64,000 bases of DNA from Methylocystis bryophila (lineage in GTDB: Bacteria; Pseudomonadota; Alphaproteobacteria; Rhizobiales; Beijerinckiaceae). Shown piece after piece: positions 9,015-17,296 of the stretch (positions within the stretch are counted from its first letter, which is position 1; every line of letters begins with the position of its first letter). The position numbers and the translations under genes are program-made. Below the pieces are notes generated by a model that saw only the letters and a program-made list of their open reading frames with translations, had not been told where the DNA came from and searched no databases. The stretch lies in NCBI RefSeq assembly GCF_027925445.1, contig NZ_AP027149.1:2294001-2358000 (forward strand), read 5' to 3'.

Positions 9015-9341
9015 ATGGCTGCGAAGGACCCCGAAGACCCGGTTCTTGAGCGTTTCCGCGGCGCGGCGCGCAAGCTCTACGGGGAGCGCGTGGCGCGCCT
9101 CGTATTGTTCGGCTCGCGCGCGCGGGGGGATGCGCGGCCGGATTCAGATTACGACATCGCCGTGTTTCTACACGGTGACATTCCCGACCGCATCGAGGAG
9201 ATTTACCGCCTCGCCGACATCAGCTCGGCTATCCTTGAGGAAACCGGCGAGTTCGTTCACGCCATGCCCTACCGCGCTGAGGCTTACGACGAGCGCACCC
9301 CGCTCATGCATGAAATTCGCCGGGAAGGCCTTACTCTATGA
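9015..9341 (+). CDS. MNT-type nucleotidyltransferase, probable antitoxin of a MNT-HEPN pair
   Basis: 108 residues. The minimal nucleotidyltransferase signature is complete: LFGSRARGDARPDSDYDIAV contains GSxARG and the two metal-binding aspartates. In MNT-HEPN systems this protein neutralises the HEPN ribonuclease, in characterised cases by adding AMP to it. The stop overlaps the start of a truncated HEPN frame (ATGA). A TATACT hexamer at 9003-9008 ends 6 nt before the ATG, compatible with a leaderless transcript, although I see no good -35. An upstream in-frame ATG (8844) would add 57 low-complexity residues and was not used. The gene appears intact although its partner is broken. Confidence 0.85.
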   Translation: MAAKDPEDPVLERFRGAARKLYGERVARLVLFGSRARGDARPDSDYDIAVFLHGDIPDRIEEIYRLADISSAILEETGEFVHAMPYRAEAYDERTPLMHEIRREGLTL

Positions 9342-9496
9342 AGCCGGAGACGGGCGCGTTTTTGGAGAAGGCGCGCGAGTTTCTGGCGAAAGCGCAAACC
9401 TTCCTCGACGCCAGTCATTGGGCGGATGAAGCTGGGCGCGCCGCATATCTTGCGGGTTTTCATGCTGTAGAATCCGTGGCCAGCCTCCTTCCATGA
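9338..9496 (+). pseudogene. Truncated HEPN-domain toxin (remnant)
   Basis: A 52-codon frame starting ATG at 9338, overlapping the MNT stop. It begins like a HEPN protein (EKAREFLAKAQTFLDASHW, then EAGRAAYLAGFHAVES) but stops at 9494-9496, whereas HEPN toxins are usually 110-140 residues. The C-terminal half, which holds the RX4-6H ribonuclease motif, is missing. The stop codon overlaps the thiL start (ATGA), so the break point lies immediately before thiL. The peptide may still be translated but cannot be an active HEPN nuclease. Confidence 0.75.
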
Positions 9497-10458
9497 CACG
9501 CCGCTTCACCGAGTTTGAGCTCATCGAACAGCTCTTCGCGCCGCTCGCGGGGCCGGCGGGGCTCGGGCTCGCGGACGATGCGGCGCTGCTGCCGGCGGGC
9601 GAGGAGACCGTCGCGACGGTGGATGCGCTCGTCGCGGGCGTGCATTTCTTTGCCGACGACCCGCCCGGCGCCATCGCCAAAAAGGCGCTGCGCGTCAATC
9701 TCTCCGATCTCGCCGCCAAGGGCGCCGAGCCCTTGGGCTTCCTGCTGGCGCTGGCGTTGCCGCAGGATTGGACGAACGACTGGCTCGCGGCTTTCGCGCA
9801 GGGGCTCGGGGAGGACGCGGGCTCCTTCTCCTGTCCGCTCCTTGGCGGCGACACGGTCAAAACGCCCGGGCCCCTGACGATTTCGATCACGGCGCTCGGC
9901 TGCGCTAAGGGGCGCTTCGTGCCGCGCACGGGAGCGAAGGTCGGCGACGGCGTCTTCGTCAGCGGGACCATCGGCGACGCCGCGCTGGGGCTGCGGCTGC
10001 GCAAAGACCCGGCCCTCGCCGCGCGGCTTTCGGCCTCCTCGCGCGACTTCCTGCTCGAGCGCTATCTGTTGCCGCGCCCGCGCCTCGAGCTCGCGTCCCA
10101 GCTGCGTGCGGGCGCGAGCGCCGCGATGGACGTCTCCGACGGTCTGATCGGCGATTTGGCCAAGCTCGCGCGCGCCTCCAAGGTCGCCGCGCGTGTGAAG
10201 CTGGAAGATATCCCCCTTTCCGAGGCTGCGCGCGAGGCGCTCGCCTTCGCCCCGGATCTCCTCGAAACGCTGCTTTGCGGAGGCGACGATTACGAGATCC
10301 TCGCCTGCGGCGACGCCAGGCTTTTCGGCGTCAGCCCCGGCGGGCGGCGGGACTTTCGTAGAATCGGCGAAATCGTTGCTGGCGAGGAGCCGCCACGGCT
10401 CGTCGACGAGCGTGGAAACATAATTGAATTCAGTGCTTTGTCGTTCAGCCACTTTTAG
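9493..10458 (+). CDS. thiL: Thiamine-monophosphate kinase
   Basis: 321 residues, the normal length. ThiL phosphorylates thiamine monophosphate to thiamine pyrophosphate using ATP. Motifs of the PurM/ThiL fold are present: FELIEQLFAPLAG at the N-terminus, GLADDAALLP, VNLSDLAAKGAEPLGFLLAL, LGGDTVKTPGPLTISITALG, MDVSDGL and GGDDYE. The start ATG overlaps the stop of the truncated HEPN frame and has only a weak ribosome-binding site, so its translation may depend on coupling to the upstream toxin-antitoxin remnant. A strong intrinsic terminator follows at 10525. Confidence 0.96.
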   Translation: MTRRFTEFELIEQLFAPLAGPAGLGLADDAALLPAGEETVATVDALVAGVHFFADDPPGAIAKKALRVNLSDLAAKGAEPLGFLLALALPQDWTNDWLAAFAQGLGEDAGSFSCPLLGGDTVKTPGPLTISITALGCAKGRFVPRTGAKVGDGVFVSGTIGDAALGLRLRKDPALAARLSASSRDFLLERYLLPRPRLELASQLRAGASAAMDVSDGLIGDLAKLARASKVAARVKLEDIPLSEAAREALAFAPDLLETLLCGGDDYEILACGDARLFGVSPGGRRDFRRIGEIVAGEEPPRLVDERGNIIEFSALSFSHF

Positions 10459-10524
10459 ATTGCGCCGGTTTGCGCCCATTGCCGCCGGCAAAGCTTTCTG
10501 GCAAAGGGTGAAGAGAACAACCGC

Positions 10525-10562
10525 CGCAGCCGCGATTCGGATCGCGGCTGCGCGTCTTTTTT
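10525..10562 (+). terminator. Rho-independent terminator after thiL
   Basis: A perfect 12-bp stem (10525-10536 with 10541-10552), 4-nt loop tcgg, then gcgtc and a run of six T. It lies 66 nt after the thiL stop and 80 nt before hppA, so it separates the rib-nus-thi transcript from hppA. Confidence 0.9.
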
Positions 10563-10642
10563 CGGCAAAGCGCGAGGGCGGCGGCGATCCTCGCATATAG
10601 CGGCGCCCGCAAGAGGCGCCGGAACAAGAGGGCGGGACCACC

Positions 10643-12823
10643 ATGGTATTGTTTCTCACTATTCTGTTCGGGCTGGCGGCAGTCGCCTATGGGGCGCTGA
10701 CCGCCAAGGAACTCCTGGCGCAAGACGCCGGCTCCGCGCGGATGCAGGAGATCGCGGGCGCGATCGCGGAGGGCGCGCAGGCCTATCTCAATCGCCAATA
10801 CCGCACGATCGGCATGGTCGGCGCCGGCGTGGCCGTGCTGCTGGCGCTGTTCCTCGGCCTCTGGGTCGCCTTCGGCTTCGTGCTTGGCGCGGTGCTTTCG
10901 GGCGCGGCCGGCTACATCGGCATGAACGTCTCGGTGCGCGCCAATGTCCGCACCGCCCAGGCCGCGACGAAGTCCCTCGCCGAGGGCCTCGACATCGCCT
11001 TCAAGGCGGGCGCGATCACGGGTCTTCTCGTCGCGGGCCTCGCGCTGCTCGGCGTCGCGATCTATTACGCGATCCTCACCTGGGGCGCGGGCTATGGTCC
11101 CGCCGACCGCACGGTCGTCGACGCGCTCGTGGGCTTGAGCTTCGGCGCCTCGCTGATCTCGATCTTCGCGCGTCTCGGCGGCGGCATCTTCACCAAGGGC
11201 GCGGACGTCGGCGCCGACCTCGTCGGCAAGGTCGAGGCGGGCATTCCCGAGGACGACCCGCGCAATCCGGCGACCATCGCGGACAATGTCGGCGACAATG
11301 TCGGCGATTGCGCCGGCATGGCGGCCGACCTCTTCGAGACTTACGCCGTCACCGTCGTCGCGACGATGGTGCTCGCCTCGATCTTCTTCTCCGGCCAGGA
11401 AGGCCTCTCCAACGCGGTGCTCTATCCGCTCGCGATCGGCGGCCTGTCGATCCTCGCCTCGATCGCCGGCACTTATTTCGTCCAGCTCGGCGACAGCCAT
11501 TCCTTCGAGCTCACCAAGCTCGCCGCGCCCTGGTTCAAGAAGCTCGGCATCGACGACTCGATCATGGGCGCGCTCTATAAGGGCCTCATCGCCTCGGGCG
11601 TCTTCTCGATCGCCGGCCTTTTCCTCGCGACGCTCTTCACCGTGGGCCTCGGCGAGATCGGCAAGGTGAACGGCCAGCCGATCTACGGTTTCTGGCTCTT
11701 CATCGACGGCGTCATCGGCCTCATCGTGACTGCGGCGATCGTCTACATCACCGAATACTACACGGGCACCGGCAAGCGTCCGGTCGTCTCGATCGCGCAG
11801 GCCTCGGTGACGGGTCACGGCACCAATGTGATTCAGGGCCTCGCGGTGTCGCTCGAGTCGACGGCGGCGCCGGCGCTGGTGATCGTGCTCGGCATCTTGT
11901 TCACCTATAATCTCGGCGGCCTCTTCGGCGTCGCGATCGCTGTCACGACGATGCTCGGCCTCGCCGGCATGATCGTCGCGCTCGACGCCTTCGGTCCGGT
12001 GACCGATAACGCCGGCGGCATCGCCGAAATGGCGGGCCTGCCGAAGGAGGTGCGCCAGTCGACCGACGCGCTCGACGCGGTCGGCAACACGACCAAGGCC
12101 GTCACCAAAGGCTATGCGATCGGCTCGGCGGGCCTCGGCGCGCTCGTGCTCTTCGCCGCCTACACGAACGACCTGAAGCACTTCACGGAGCAGGGCCTCC
12201 CCTTCTTCAAAGGGATGGAGACCGTCGACTTCGCGCTCTCCAATCCTTACGTCGTCGCGGGCCTGATCTTCGGCGGCCTCATCCCTTACCTTTTCGGCGG
12301 CATTGCGATGACCGCCGTCGGCCGCGCCGCCGGCTCGGTCGTCGAGGAGGTGCGCCGTCAGTTCAAGAATCCGGGCATCATGGCCGGCACGGAGCGTCCC
12401 GACTATGGCCGCGCCGTCGACTTGCTTACCCAGGCGGCGATCCAGGAAATGATCGTTCCCTCGCTCCTGCCCGTGCTCGCGCCGATCGTGGCCTTCCTCG
12501 TGGCCTGGATCCTGGGCGGCAAGGCCAACGCCTTTGCGGCGCTGGGCGCGCTGCTGCTGGGCGTCATCGTCAACGGCATTTTCGTCGCGATCTCGATGAC
12601 CTCGGGCGGCGGCGCTTGGGACAACGCCAAGAAGAGCTTTGAAGACGGTTTCGTCGACAAGGACGGCGTCACCCATGTCAAGGGCGGCGACGCGCATAAG
12701 GCGGCGGTGACCGGCGACACGGTCGGCGATCCCTATAAGGACACCGCCGGCCCGGCCGTGAACCCGGCGATCAAGATCACCAATATTGTCGCGCTGCTGC
12801 TGCTCGCCGTGCTGGCGCACTGA
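10643..12823 (+). CDS. hppA: K+-insensitive proton-translocating membrane pyrophosphatase
   Basis: 726 residues with about 15-16 hydrophobic helices. It couples PPi hydrolysis to H+ export across the inner membrane. The catalytic substrate-binding signature [19 protein letters not shown] is near residue 214, preceded by [18 protein letters not shown], and a second acidic motif (DNAGGIAEM) lies near 455. The residue that sorts the subclasses is visible in GNTTKA (near 480): lysine there marks the K+-independent H+ pumps, whereas K+-dependent enzymes have alanine. The neighbouring thiL-hppA order is typical of Hyphomicrobiales. It is flanked by terminators on both sides, so it is monocistronic. 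Confidence 0.97.
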   Translation: MVLFLTILFGLAAVAYGALTAKELLAQDAGSARMQEIAGAIAEGAQAYLNRQYRTIGMVGAGVAVLLALFLGLWVAFGFVLGAVLSGAAGYIGMNVSVRANVRTAQAATKSLAEGLDIAFKAGAITGLLVAGLALLGVAIYYAILTWGAGYGPADRTVVDALVGLSFGASLISIFARLGGGIFTKGADVGADLVGKVEAGIPEDDPRNPATIADNVGDNVGDCAGMAADLFETYAVTVVATMVLASIFFSGQEGLSNAVLYPLAIGGLSILASIAGTYFVQLGDSHSFELTKLAAPWFKKLGIDDSIMGALYKGLIASGVFSIAGLFLATLFTVGLGEIGKVNGQPIYGFWLFIDGVIGLIVTAAIVYITEYYTGTGKRPVVSIAQASVTGHGTNVIQGLAVSLESTAAPALVIVLGILFTYNLGGLFGVAIAVTTMLGLAGMIVALDAFGPVTDNAGGIAEMAGLPKEVRQSTDALDAVGNTTKAVTKGYAIGSAGLGALVLFAAYTNDLKHFTEQGLPFFKGMETVDFALSNPYVVAGLIFGGLIPYLFGGIAMTAVGRAAGSVVEEVRRQFKNPGIMAGTERPDYGRAVDLLTQAAIQEMIVPSLLPVLAPIVAFLVAWILGGKANAFAALGALLLGVIVNGIFVAISMTSGGGAWDNAKKSFEDGFVDKDGVTHVKGGDAHKAAVTGDTVGDPYKDTAGPAVNPAIKITNIVALLLLAVLAH

Positions 12824-12848
12824 GCGGCGGAGAGCGGTCGAGATTTGG

Positions 12849-12880
12849 AAGGGCGGGGGAGACCCCGCCCTTTTGCTTTC
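12849..12880 (+). terminator. Rho-independent terminator after hppA
   Basis: A 10-bp stem, aagggcgggg (12849-12858) with ccccgccctt (12863-12872), and a 4-nt loop, leading into ttttgcttt. It begins 26 nt after the hppA stop. Confidence 0.85.
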
Positions 12881-12991
12881 AGCGGCCGGGCCTGCGGTCG
12901 GGAGTGGACGCGGCGAATTGCGGCGCGCGCCGAAATGACATTTCTAGATATTTAAAGAAGCCAGAATCCTAAGGTGAGCGGAGTATTCCTC

Positions 12992-13219
12992 GTGTCGGGA
13001 ACGCGCGAGAAATTCGCGACGCAGGTGGATGGCGAAGTCCTCGCCGCCATTCGAAAAATCGCCAGGAACGAAGGGCGACAATTGCAAGCGGTCGTCGAGG
13101 AGGCGCTCAAGGCGCTTATCGAGCAGCGCACGGGGAGCCGCCCGCGTGAGCATGTGCTCGCCGCTTACAAGGCGAGCGTGCCGCGCTACGCTGCGCTTTG
13201 CGAGAAGCCGGCCAAGTGA
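12992..13219 (+). CDS. Ribbon-helix-helix-like antitoxin of a Doc-type toxin-antitoxin pair
   Basis: 75 residues from a GTG at 12992, preceded by AGCGGAG at 8 nt; a GTG at 12974 would add six residues but has no ribosome-binding site. TREKFATQVDGEVLAAIRKI followed by EGRQLQAVVEEALKALIEQR matches small DNA-binding antitoxins found next to death-on-curing (Doc/Fic) toxins, with a basic C-terminal tail that would cover the toxin. Its stop overlaps the GTG start of a Doc frame (GTGA), the normal two-gene layout. It appears intact, while the toxin is cut short. Confidence 0.75.
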   Translation: MSGTREKFATQVDGEVLAAIRKIARNEGRQLQAVVEEALKALIEQRTGSRPREHVLAAYKASVPRYAALCEKPAK

Positions 13220-13383
13220 GCGACTATCTCACGGTCGTCGAAATTCTGGCGATCCACGAGGATCAGCTTGATCGGTTCGGCGGCGCTGCGGGCGTTCGAG
13301 ACTTGGGCCAGTTGGAGGCGGCTCTGTTTCGCCCACAAACGGGCTGCCTTGCGCTCTTCGCGCATCGGACTATCTTCGCGCTC
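13216..13383 (+). pseudogene. Truncated Doc (death-on-curing) toxin, open into the next gene
   Basis: From GTG at 13216 the frame reads SDYLTVVEILAIHEDQL, then GGAAGVRDLGQLEAALFRPQ: the conserved first 40-45 residues of Doc toxins. The match ends at about residue 45 (PQTG), and the Fic motif HxFxDGNKR needed for kinase activity is absent. No stop follows: the frame continues directly into the TPR protein at 13384, so a fused polypeptide of about 295 residues ending at 14103 could be made. This is consistent with a deletion that joined the toxin N-terminus to the promoter-proximal part of the next gene. Confidence 0.75.
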
Positions 13384-14103
13384 ATGGCGATGCGAAAGAC
13401 GCTTCCTTTCCTCCTTGGGCTCGCGCTTCTCGCCGCGCCCAATATTGCGGGCGCCGCCGACGAGCCCAACGGCGGCTTCATCGAGATCCCGGGCTTCGGC
13501 CGCATCCCTTTGCCGCCCCCCCTCGAGCAGGAGCCTGCCCAGGGGCAGGCGCCGCGCGACGCCCCGAAGAAGCCCCCGCGCGTCATCAAGCCCGCGGTTA
13601 AGTCGACGCCCGCGCAAGCTCAGGCGACGGTGACCGACGAGCTTGCGGCGCGCTTGAAAGCCGCGTCGGACTCGTCGGAAGCCGAGGCCGTCATGGGGCT
13701 GCTGCGCCAGGCCTTCGCCCATGCGCCCTCCGACACCTCTGGGCTGATCGCGACGCGCGCCGCGACGGCCGAGAAGGCCGGCGCCTCAGCCTTGGCGTTG
13801 GCGCTGCTCAACGACCTCGTCAGCATTGATCCCACTTGGTCAGAGGGCTTCGTCCAGCGCGCCCGGCTGCGGGCCGCCGAAGGCGACGTGCGGGGCGCGC
13901 GCGCCGATCTCGAGACGGCGCTGAGCCTCGAGCCGCGCCGTTACGACGCGCTCATGGCGCTCGGGTCGCTCAAGGAGGAGGCCGACGACAAGAAGGGCGC
14001 GCTCGACGCCTATCGCCGCGCGCTTGCGCTCGCGCCCAAGCTCGAGAGCCTGCGGCGCAGCGAGCAGCGGCTTCGTGTCGAGGTCGAGGGCCGCGACATT
14101 TGA
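13384..14103 (+). CDS. Exported tetratricopeptide-repeat protein
   Basis: 239 residues from ATG at 13384 (or 13390). A signal peptide is clear (MAMRKTLPFLLGLALLAAPN, then IAGAADE), followed by a Pro/Lys-rich linker (about 30-75). At least two or three TPR units follow: ALALALLNDLVSIDPTWSEG, ARADLETALSLEPRRYDALM and ALDAYRRALALAPKLESL. TPRs mediate protein contacts, so a periplasmic adaptor role is likely; the partner is unknown. The frame upstream is open back to a Doc toxin fragment. If translation begins there, the signal peptide would be internal and export would fail, so the internal start is probably the one used. Confidence 0.8.
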   Translation: MAMRKTLPFLLGLALLAAPNIAGAADEPNGGFIEIPGFGRIPLPPPLEQEPAQGQAPRDAPKKPPRVIKPAVKSTPAQAQATVTDELAARLKAASDSSEAEAVMGLLRQAFAHAPSDTSGLIATRAATAEKAGASALALALLNDLVSIDPTWSEGFVQRARLRAAEGDVRGARADLETALSLEPRRYDALMALGSLKEEADDKKGALDAYRRALALAPKLESLRRSEQRLRVEVEGRDI

Positions 14104-14147
14104 GGGACATCTCGCCGGCGCTCGCCTGTCGCTTTCTTCGTCGCCGG

Positions 14148-14981
14148 GTGAAGCCGCGACTGAGCTTCGCGCAGACGCTCACCGAGGCGGCGCGGGCCTT
14201 CGCGCTCGAGTTCCCCTATGAGACGCCCGAGGGCGGCTTCAGGCGCCAGCGGCTCGGCGGCGTGCCGACAGAAGTTTGCGGCGTCGGAACGCCGCTGCTC
14301 TACCTCCATGGCGGCGCCTTCTTCGCCGGAACGCCGAAGTCCTATCGGCCGATCGCCACGGCCTTCGCCGCGATGGGCTTTCAGGTCTTCACGCCCGCCT
14401 ATCGTCTCGCGCCGCGACATATTTTTCCCGCAGCCTTCGAGGACGCGCGCGCGTCCTTTGCGGCGCTCGCCCAAGAGCATGCAGCCGTCGCGCTCGCCGG
14501 CGACTCGGCCGGCGCGGGCTTGGCGCTCGGCCTCATGGCGGCGCGGCGCCAGGACGGCGAGACGCTGCCCCAGGCTGCGGCGCTCTTCTCGCCTTGGACC
14601 GATCTCGCCGTGACCGGCGTCTCGGCGCGCGAGAACGAGGGGCGCGATCCGCTCTTCACGCGCAAGATGCTGAAAATCGCCTCTCGCGCTTATCTTTCCG
14701 GCGCGAGCCCGAGGGACCCGCGCGCCTCGCCGCTTTACGCCGAGCTCTCCGACCTGCCGCCGCTCTTGATCCATGTGGCGGAGGACGAGCTCTTGCGCGA
14801 CGATGCCCTTCGCTTCGCCGCCAGCGCCACGGAAGCCGGCGTCGAGACGAGGCTCTCCCTCTGGCCGGCCGTCCCGCATTGCTGGCAGCTTGCCATTGGC
14901 GTGATGGAGGAGGCGCGCGCCTCGCTTCGGGAGGCCGCGGATTTTTTGAGGGAGAGGGTAAAAAGCTCAACAGGCCCATAG
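14148..14981 (+). CDS. Alpha/beta hydrolase of the hormone-sensitive lipase family (esterase)
   Basis: 277 residues from GTG at 14148; a TTG at 14100 overlapping the upstream stop is an alternative, and neither has a strong ribosome-binding site. HSL-family features are complete: oxyanion motif LLYLHGGAFFAGTP, nucleophile GDSAGAG, acidic residue in HVAEDELLRDD and catalytic His in VPHCWQ. It should hydrolyse short-chain carboxylic esters in the cytoplasm; the natural substrate is unknown. It follows the TPR gene by 44 nt and may share its transcript. Confidence 0.88.
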   Translation: MKPRLSFAQTLTEAARAFALEFPYETPEGGFRRQRLGGVPTEVCGVGTPLLYLHGGAFFAGTPKSYRPIATAFAAMGFQVFTPAYRLAPRHIFPAAFEDARASFAALAQEHAAVALAGDSAGAGLALGLMAARRQDGETLPQAAALFSPWTDLAVTGVSARENEGRDPLFTRKMLKIASRAYLSGASPRDPRASPLYAELSDLPPLLIHVAEDELLRDDALRFAASATEAGVETRLSLWPAVPHCWQLAIGVMEEARASLREAADFLRERVKSSTGP

Positions 14982-15030
14982 GTTAGAGCTTGGTCCGACT
15001 GATTGGCTCGCCCTCCTGAATTGCCTCGCC

Positions 15031-15147
15031 CTAGCGATTTCCCGCTCGAACGGAATCGTTCGAGCGATGCGAAACCGCGCCAAGCCAGAATCTTAGAGCA
15101 TGTCCTGACCGTAAAACCGCTCCGCACTTTTCCGTGACAGGTTCTAA
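15031..15147. repeat. Dispersed composite palindromic repeat, copy 1 (module B then A)
   Basis: Module B (15031-15081) contains the inverted pair cgctcgaacg/cgttcgagcg. Module A (about 15093-15147) runs from tagagcatgtc to gacaggttcta with inner arms around aaaaccgc and gcacttttcc. The same two modules recur at 30689, 33720 and 42848, with partial copies at 26815, 31543 and 58347. This copy is in the reverse orientation to the copies at 30689 and 33720. It lies in the 207-bp gap between the esterase and the substrate-binding-protein gene. Confidence 0.8.
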
Positions 15148-15188
15148 GCGGCTCGATAGTTTGGCTGCAGGCAACGGAGGGAGCATCT

Positions 15189-15899
15189 GTGACCCCCAGC
15201 ACTGTCACACCGGGCGTCCTTCGTGTGGGGTCGGCGTTGCCCGATCCTCCCTTCGAGTTCTTGGAAGCCGATGCGCCTCGCGGATTCGACATCGAGCTGA
15301 CGCAGGCCATCGCCGCCGAGCTTGGCCTCGAATGGCGGCTGAGCGCTTATGCCGGCGCCGACTTCAACGGCATTTTCGACGGCCTCGCGAGCGGGAACTA
15401 TGATTGCGTCGCGTCGGGCGCGACGATCACGCCTGAGCGCGAGAAGCTGGCGAGTTTCTGCACGCCCTATCTGCGCTCCGGCCAGAGCCTCGTCTGCAAT
15501 GTCGAGGCGACGCCGCACGTCAAATCCATCGACGATTTGAAGGGGATGATCCTCGGCGTGCAGCACGGCAATACGTCGGAGCCCGTGGCGCAGCGGCTCA
15601 AGGAGGAGGGCCGGATCGCCGAGATCCGCACTTACGCCTACCATGACATCGGCGTGATGCTGGACGACTTGGCCGCAGGGAAAATCGGCGGGGTGATGAA
15701 GCTCGCTCCCGTGATGCGCTGGCTGATCAAGGATCGGCCGCGATTGCGCTTGGTGCAGGAAGGCATAACGGACGAAACGCTCGGCGTCGCCGTTCGTCTG
15801 GGCGACAGCGCCGTGCTAGACGCGATAAACAAGGCTCAGGCGCGACTGCAGGCGAGCGGCGCGCTGCAACGATTGGCGCAAAAATGGCTTCTGACGTAA
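15189..15899 (+). CDS. Family-3 amino-acid-type substrate-binding protein lacking a signal peptide
   Basis: 236 residues from a GTG with GGAGGG 7 nt upstream. It is a complete SBP_bac_3 fold: LRVGSALPDPPFEFLE, GFDIELTQAIAAELGLEW, a hinge with FDGLASGNYDCVASGATITP and the terminal LQRLAQKWLLT. Proteins of this fold bind polar amino acids or related ligands. There is no signal peptide or lipobox: the coding frame begins at the mature domain, and no permease or ATPase of the matching family is adjacent. It may therefore be a cytoplasmic ligand sensor or an unusual enzyme. The cupin gene overlaps its 3' end by 16 nt, so the pair is co-translated. Confidence 0.8.
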   Translation: MTPSTVTPGVLRVGSALPDPPFEFLEADAPRGFDIELTQAIAAELGLEWRLSAYAGADFNGIFDGLASGNYDCVASGATITPEREKLASFCTPYLRSGQSLVCNVEATPHVKSIDDLKGMILGVQHGNTSEPVAQRLKEEGRIAEIRTYAYHDIGVMLDDLAAGKIGGVMKLAPVMRWLIKDRPRLRLVQEGITDETLGVAVRLGDSAVLDAINKAQARLQASGALQRLAQKWLLT

Positions 15900-16237
15900 T
15901 TCCCTGCATCCACCTTTTCACCGGCGCCGATGGCCGCTCTCATGTGGAGCGCAAAGAGCTTCCTCTTGGGACCGCTTGGCTGACGAGCAAAGCGCATTTT
16001 GAGGAGACCGCGGCGGGCTCCTCGCTGGAATGGCACAGGGCGCCCTGCGAGCAATTCGTCATCACGCTGTCCGGCACGCTGGAGTTTGTCACGCGCGACG
16101 GCGAGACGTTCATTCTGCATCCGGGCGATATTCTCTTGGCGTCGGATACGACCGGAACCGGGCACCGGTGGCGTCTCATCGACGATCAGCCGTGGCGACG
16201 GCTTTATGTCGAGCTTGAGACTCCCCTCTCTTCCTAA
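15884..16237 (+). CDS. Cupin-domain protein
   Basis: 117 residues forming a single small beta-barrel cupin. EQFVITLSGTLEFVTRDGE and LHPGDILLASDTTGTGHRW are the two conserved cupin motifs; the usual first-motif His pair is incomplete (HRAPCEQF), so metal binding is uncertain. No catalytic assignment is possible. It overlaps the preceding signal-less binding protein by 16 nt in another frame, which suggests that the two act on or sense the same ligand. Confidence 0.75.
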   Translation: MASDVIPCIHLFTGADGRSHVERKELPLGTAWLTSKAHFEETAAGSSLEWHRAPCEQFVITLSGTLEFVTRDGETFILHPGDILLASDTTGTGHRWRLIDDQPWRRLYVELETPLSS

Positions 16238-16333
16238 AAAGCCCGGACTTCGGAAGCGTTCCTTGGGGCATCGACGCGCTCTCGCGCCTGCGATATGAGG
16301 CTCCAATCACGCCTCTCGTCGGGAAAACCCCCC

Positions 16334-17296
16334 ATGCGTCCAGTCTTTCTCGCCCTCGTCGCGCTCGCCGCGCTCCTGGCGCAGCCCGCGCACGCGGCCG
16401 ACCCATTGCGGCTCGCCTTGCAGGCGACCGGCACGACGGTGTGGGAGATGGCGGTCGTCTCCGCCTATGGTCTCGACAAGGAGGCCGGGCTTGATCTGAA
16501 AATCACCGAGCTCGCCTCGCCCGAGGCCGGCAAGATCGCGCTCATGGGCGGCTCGGCCGACGTCATCGTCTCCGACTGGCTCTGGGTCGCGCGCGAGCGC
16601 GCGGGCGGCCACGGCCTTGCCTTCTCCCCGGTCTCGACCGGCATCGGCGCGGTGATGACGAAGGACCTGGCGATCAAGTCCGTCAAAGACCTCGCGGGCA
16701 AGAAGCTCGGCGTCGCCGGCGGGCCGCTCGACAAGAGCTGGCTCTTGCTCAAAGCCCATGCGCTCAGGCAGGGCGTCGATCTCGAGAAGGCCGCCTCGAT
16801 CGTCTATGGCGCGCCGCCGCTTCTCGCCGAGAAGGCCGCGCAGGGCGAGATCGACGCGGTGCTGGAGTTCTGGAACTTCGCGACCGATCTCGAAGCGCGC
16901 GGCTTTCGCCGCGCCATCGACATGGCGCAGGTCGAGAGGGCTCTGGGCGCAACGAGCGATCCGGTCGTCACGGGCTATGTGTTCGACGAAAAATTCGCGA
17001 CGGCGCACGGCCAGACGCTCGCGCGCTTCTTCGCCATGATGAAGAAAGCGAAGACGCTCATCGCAACGAATGACGAAGCCTGGGCCAAGGCCGCTCCGCG
17101 TGTCCCCGCAAAAGACAAGGCGACGCTCGATCTCTATCGCAAGCGCTACGTCGAGGCCTTTCCCAAAGGCTCGCTCGCGGAGCAAGAGGCGGATGCCGCA
17201 AAGCTCTTCGCTGTCCTCGCCGCGACCGGCGGGGAGGCGCTGGTCGGATCCGCCAAGAGCTTGCCGCCGGGGACGTTCTACAAGGCCGCTCCTTGA
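16334..17296 (+). CDS. ABC importer substrate-binding protein, SsuA/TauA/NMT1-like
   Basis: 320 residues from ATG at 16334, which begins a standard signal peptide (MRPVFLALVALAALLAQPAH, then AAD); an upstream in-frame ATG at 16295 would bury it. The mature part has the two-lobe layout of nitrate/sulfonate/thiamine-precursor binding proteins: WEMAVVSAYGLDKEAGLDLK, LASPEAGKIALMGGSADVIV, DLAGKKLGVAGGPLDKSWLL. The substrate cannot be told from sequence. The permease start (TTG) overlaps the stop, and an ATPase follows, making a complete importer operon. Confidence 0.85.
   Translation: MRPVFLALVALAALLAQPAHAADPLRLALQATGTTVWEMAVVSAYGLDKEAGLDLKITELASPEAGKIALMGGSADVIVSDWLWVARERAGGHGLAFSPVSTGIGAVMTKDLAIKSVKDLAGKKLGVAGGPLDKSWLLLKAHALRQGVDLEKAASIVYGAPPLLAEKAAQGEIDAVLEFWNFATDLEARGFRRAIDMAQVERALGATSDPVVTGYVFDEKFATAHGQTLARFFAMMKKAKTLIATNDEAWAKAAPRVPAKDKATLDLYRKRYVEAFPKGSLAEQEADAAKLFAVLAATGGEALVGSAKSLPPGTFYKAAP

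Noticed and set aside
10445..12820. Very long open frame antisense to hppA (nearly 800 codons)
   Set aside because: Its product is a His/Arg/Glu-rich low-complexity sequence with no fold, typical of the shadow frame of a GC-rich gene; hppA on the other strand is certain.
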